Positions 63,846-64,000 of a stretch of 64,000 nucleotides of DNA are shown one piece after another. The stretch spans positions 34,694-98,693 of the forward strand of contig NZ_JAKRMY010000012.1 in NCBI RefSeq assembly GCF_022346005.1, read 5' to 3'. The notes beneath the pieces were generated by a model, which saw only the letters and a list, made by a program, of their open reading frames with translations, did not search any database and had not been told where the DNA came from. Each line of letters starts with the position of its first letter. Position 1 is the stretch's first letter. Source of the stretch: Corynebacterium sp. ACRPS. Lineage in GTDB: Bacteria > Actinomycetota > Actinomycetes > Mycobacteriales > Mycobacteriaceae. The position numbers and the translations under genes were made by a program.

Positions 63846-63965
63846 ATGAGGTTTTTGGACTTGGAGTCCAGCTACTTTGTGGACTCGGAGTCTAGGGACT
63901 TTGTGGACGCGGAGTCTCCCCGCTTTTTGGGCGGGGAGTCCACGGAGTTTTTGTACTGGTGCTAG
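63846..63965 (+). CDS. Possible 39-residue mini-protein of octapeptide repeats
   Basis: The 24-bp repeat reads in frame as FLDLESSY, FVDSESRD, FVDAESPR, FLGGESTE, FLYWC, flanked by an ATG and a TAG. No ribosome-binding site is evident, and it may be a non-coding array that happens to be open. Confidence 0.35.
   Translation: MRFLDLESSYFVDSESRDFVDAESPRFLGGESTEFLYWC
63852..63962. repeat. 24-bp tandem repeats with palindromic core
   Basis: Four full units begin at 63852, 63876, 63900 and 63924, plus a partial fifth. Consensus TTTGTGGACTCGGAGTCTAG; GACTC-G-GAGTC inside is palindromic. Similar in length to plasmid iterons. It lies at the window end, so more copies may follow. Confidence 0.75.
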
Positions 63966-64000
63966 TTTGGCTTCTTCCGGCGGCTTGGCCGTGGCCCAGA

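Overview
The window is a chromosomal segment of a Corynebacterium. The genus call rests on the fhaA-fhaB-pstP-rodA-pbpA-pknA-pknB-crgA block, the bioB-bsaP pair with a BioQ-type operator, a CopR-type tandem box, many leaderless genes and high G+C with strong codon-position bias. I cannot name the species; a skin/clinical species of the striatum/aurimucosum type would fit, as a guess.

Layout. 1-12950: core-like metabolic and transport genes, ending with a glycine-betaine module (betA facing betT-betB across a shared promoter region). 13115-14911: an A+T-rich patch with one unfamiliar 450-residue gene carrying an RX4H HEPN-like motif and about 440 bp of non-coding DNA. 14912-39336: mostly single genes or short operons (SDR, flavin reductase, alkB-like, maa-like, hrpB, two membrane transport genes, DUF885, LOG, ROK regulator, ferritin, SulP, PRTase, AMP nucleosidase, lipase, sirtuin, bioB-bsaP, M20 peptidase, HNH protein, LURP-one-like). 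Several are read from leaderless promoters.

39350-49913: accessory DNA. A broken MFS gene abuts a complete IS3-family element. Then comes a copper-resistance island: multicopper oxidase and CueP-like lipoprotein on the minus strand, divergent from copR-copS-copZ-copB-ydhK on the plus strand, with a CopR box and a CsoR-like operator. A decayed IS6-family element and a VOC gene fragment close it. tRNA-Leu(CAG) at 50218-50302 marks the return to core DNA. 50511-59779 is the conserved cell-wall/division kinase cluster. 59880-61639 is a scrap yard of three damaged transposase genes, including a second, truncated copy of the IS3 element. After it come a TIGR02391-type HEPN protein, a CmtR-CadD cadmium cassette and a 24-bp tandem repeat that reads as an octapeptide-repeat mini-ORF.

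Most interesting unexplained signal: at 30928-31046 the minus strand has a complete small-RNA transcription unit. It has TTGACC-N17-TAAACT, a DtxR-like iron box on the -10 and start, about 100 nt of non-coding sequence containing CUCCUU, and a strong hairpin followed by a T-rich tail. This would be an iron-starvation-induced sRNA (or an attenuated leader of amn). All calls come from reading the sequence; no searches were run.
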